Of a DNA stretch of 64,000 nt, positions 62,152-64,000 are shown one piece after another. Source of the DNA: CAIWHR01 sp963788185 (GTDB lineage Bacteria; Pseudomonadota; Gammaproteobacteria; Burkholderiales; Casimicrobiaceae); the NCBI GenBank assembly GCA_963788185.1, contig CAWBGE010000022.1, forward strand, positions 66,582 to 130,581, in the 5' to 3' direction. Made by a program: the position numbers and the translations under genes. The notes below the pieces were generated by a model that saw nothing but the letters and a program-made list of their open reading frames with translations, did no database searches and was not told where the DNA came from. How positions within the stretch are numbered: position 1 is the first letter of the stretch; each line of letters starts with the position of its first letter.

Positions 62152-63459
62152 ATGTCGACGAACGCAGGCTTCTTGAAACCAGGCGAAGGCGAGACCGTCT
62201 TCTCGGTCAACTCTGCGCCAATCAAGTTCGGCGTCGGTGCGCTGGGGGAGGTCGGCGCGGATGCCCAGTCGCTCGGCATGACGCGGGTGGCCCTGTTCGT
62301 CGATCCGCACGTGCTGGCCAGCGCTCCCGGAGCAACGGCGCTGGGCGCGTTGCGCGCCGCGGGTCTCGACGTCGCTGTCTACGACCAGGCGCGGTGCGAG
62401 CCGAACAGCGATTCGTTCGAGGCGGCAGCCGCCTTCGCGCGCGATGGGGCCTTCGACGGCTTCGTCTCGCTGGGCGGCGGCTCGGTGATCGACACCGCCA
62501 AGGCAGCGAATCTGCTGTCCTCTTTCCCCGACGAGCTCATCGCCTACATCAACGCGCCGATCGGCAGGGCGAAGCCGATCCCGGGCCGACTGAAGCCGCA
62601 CATCGCCTGCCCGACCACCTGCGGCACCGGCAGCGAGACGACCGGCATCACCATCGTCGACCTCACGTCGATCGGCCTGAAGACGGGCATCGCCTCGCCG
62701 TTGCTGAAGCCGTCGCTGGCGATCGTCGATCCGACGACGACCGAGTCGCTGCCGGGCGGCGTGGTCGCGGCGTGCGGCTTCGACGTGCTCACCCATGCCG
62801 TCGAGTCGTATACGGCACGGCCGTATACCAGCCGGCCGCGGCCGACGCATCCGAGCCAGCGGCCGCCCTACCAGGGCTCGACCCCCTACAACGACATCGG
62901 CAGCATCGCCGCGATTCGCCTCGGTGGAAAGTATCTGGTCCGCGCCGTTCGCGACGCGGGCGACAGGGAGGCGCGCCACCAGCTGATGTTCGCTTCGACG
63001 CTCGCCGGGCTCGCCTTCGGCAGCGCCGGCGTGCACATTCCGCACGCCATGTCCTATTCGGTGGCCACGCTGAGGCACGCGTTCACCGCCCGTGGCTACG
63101 AAGATCGAGAACCGATGGTGCCGCACGGCATCGCGGTGGTGATCAACGCGCCGGCCGCATTCCGCTTCACCGCCTCGGCCAATCCGGAGCGCCATCTGGA
63201 GGCGGCCGCCGCGCTGGGGGCCGACGTTGCCGGCGCGACGCCCGCGGACGCGGGTGAGATCCTCGCCCGGGCCTTCATCGCGCTGATGCGCGAGACCGGC
63301 CTGCCGTCCGGCATCGCCGCTCTGGGCTACGGCGAAGCCGATGTGCGGGCACTTGCGGAAGGCGCCTTCGCCCAGCAGCGGCCGCTGGTGATGGCGCCGC
63401 GCGATGTGTCGAGGCAGGACCTGGAGAGCATCTACCGGGATGCGCTGCGCTACTGGTGA
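62152..63459 (+). CDS. Iron-containing alcohol dehydrogenase, hydroxyacid-oxoacid transhydrogenase type
   Basis: This 435-residue member of the Fe-ADH family has the NAD loop SLGGGSVIDTAKAANLL, the TTCGTGSETTG block and metal ligands Asp and His in GFDVLTHAVES and later His residues (VHIPHAMSYS, MVPHGIAV). The segment RPPYQGSTPYNDIGSI is characteristic of hydroxyacid-oxoacid transhydrogenase (ADHFE1-like), which oxidises 4-hydroxybutyrate with 2-oxoglutarate. It begins 64 bases after the LysR gene but has the high-GC codon use of the rest of the window. A role with the TRAP genes is unproven. Confidence 0.85.
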   Translation: MSTNAGFLKPGEGETVFSVNSAPIKFGVGALGEVGADAQSLGMTRVALFVDPHVLASAPGATALGALRAAGLDVAVYDQARCEPNSDSFEAAAAFARDGAFDGFVSLGGGSVIDTAKAANLLSSFPDELIAYINAPIGRAKPIPGRLKPHIACPTTCGTGSETTGITIVDLTSIGLKTGIASPLLKPSLAIVDPTTTESLPGGVVAACGFDVLTHAVESYTARPYTSRPRPTHPSQRPPYQGSTPYNDIGSIAAIRLGGKYLVRAVRDAGDREARHQLMFASTLAGLAFGSAGVHIPHAMSYSVATLRHAFTARGYEDREPMVPHGIAVVINAPAAFRFTASANPERHLEAAAALGADVAGATPADAGEILARAFIALMRETGLPSGIAALGYGEADVRALAEGAFAQQRPLVMAPRDVSRQDLESIYRDALRYW

Positions 63460-64000
63460 ACAGGGGGTGCGCGGCGGGGCGCCCGGATCGGCGTCCATGG
63501 GTCGGCTGGCGTCCTGATTTGCTTCATGGTCAAGTGATGATGATCTCGGGTTGATGTGCTCGACTTCCTTGCGCCAGCCGTGGATGGAAGGGGACCACAA
63601 AGACGCCTTCGCGGTGATCTTGTGTCGCGATGGTTCTGAAATCTCAGAACCCAACGGCGGCGTCGGAGGGAGCGAAACCCAGCTCGTCCTCGAGATGCTC
63701 ATCGAAAGGAGACGGCGGCCTTCTCCGGCCGTATTGAACGGCCCCCCGGTCTGGTCAGGTGGCCGCTCGAGCGCCTTGCTCCCATCAGCGCGATACGCAG
63801 CTGGGGGGCGATGGGCCGGTTCGATTTCTGCAATGCATGAGTTCGATCGGCACCTTGCGTCGATCGCGTCGCCAACGCTGCGGCAGCGCAGTAGCCTGCG
63901 CGAGAGACCGGCGGGATTCGCCGGCACCCGCGTGCTGGAGCTGTGGCGCGACCGCCGGCGCCCGGGCAGTCGCGTGTACGCCGAGCGGCTATAATCGCAC
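63460..64000. other. Right-end region without a supported gene
   Basis: No frame on either strand gives a protein I recognise. Open frames exist on both strands, but they have no ribosome site or family motif. The short palindrome TTCTGAAATCTCAGAA lies near 63633. A TATAAT at 63990-63995 could be a -10 for a gene beyond the window, but no -35 is evident. Confidence 0.4.

Noticed and set aside
62053..63927. Minus-strand frame of 624 codons opposite the iron alcohol dehydrogenase
   Set aside because: It is antisense to a well-supported gene and shows no family motif or ribosome site.
63551..63994. Plus-strand frame of 147 codons at the right edge
   Set aside because: No recognisable domain, poor ribosome site and no homology I can name; left as uncharacterised sequence.
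63990..63995. TATAAT as a promoter at the window edge
   Set aside because: No -35 element at 16-18 bases upstream and the downstream gene is not visible, so it was not listed as a promoter.

Overview
The window looks like a chromosome segment of a GC-rich betaproteobacterium (Burkholderiales or Rhodocyclales-like). The grounds are strong G/C third-position bias in most genes, a Bug/TctC-type periplasmic receptor, a metal-exporting RND operon, TRAP transporters and dispersed palindromic repeats of the type found between genes in beta- and gammaproteobacteria. No rRNA, tRNA, CRISPR array or intact insertion sequence was recognised.

Region 1 (1-15850) is mainly an arsenic block. After the 5' part of parE come molybdate uptake (modA, modBC) and dsbB. 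An efflux/reduction operon follows on the minus strand (arsR, arsC, acr3, YraQ-type permease, small CxxC protein). Upstream of it lies a second operon encoding a respiratory arsenate reductase of the Arr type (arrA, arrB, a TorD-like chaperone, a second and different ArsR). Then come a decayed cation-diffusion-facilitator gene, arsM and pgm. Fnr/Anr-type palindromes precede arrA and arsR, an ArsR-type palindrome precedes arsR, and the molybdate transporter lies next to its likely user, the molybdoenzyme ArrA.

Region 2 (16183-26096) handles copper/silver and periplasmic thiol oxidation: a DsbA/DsbB-like pair and cusFCBA, divergent from the two-component pair cusRS with a perfect palindrome between them. 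CusB carries an extra C-terminal CusF domain.

Region 3 (26216-30827) is a glucarate/galactarate operon: a LacI-type regulator, its palindromic operators, a TctC-type binding protein, glucarate dehydratase and tartronate semialdehyde reductase. The aldolase for the middle step is absent.

Region 4 (30948-50041) is housekeeping and accessory: an M3 peptidase, a class I CoA-transferase, a YbaK-type deacylase, a 1139-residue protein that I think is a diphosphate-dependent PEP carboxykinase, an ankyrin protein, a GlcG/HbpS protein, a FixJ-type two-component system, a membrane-tethered Mrr-like protein, an AEC transporter, a coiled-coil orphan, a patatin/beta-barrel protein followed by a 60-bp codon-phased tandem repeat, and a SYLF protein. 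A divergent DapB and a four-helix membrane protein trail a peptide ABC transporter.

Region 5 (50155-63459) holds that peptide ABC operon and then a TRAP transporter (dctQMP), an AraD1/GguC-like FAH enzyme and a LysR regulator. The TRAP block looks lower in GC than its surroundings and may be acquired. An iron-dependent alcohol dehydrogenase of the hydroxyacid-oxoacid transhydrogenase type follows. The last 540 bases hold no gene I can support.
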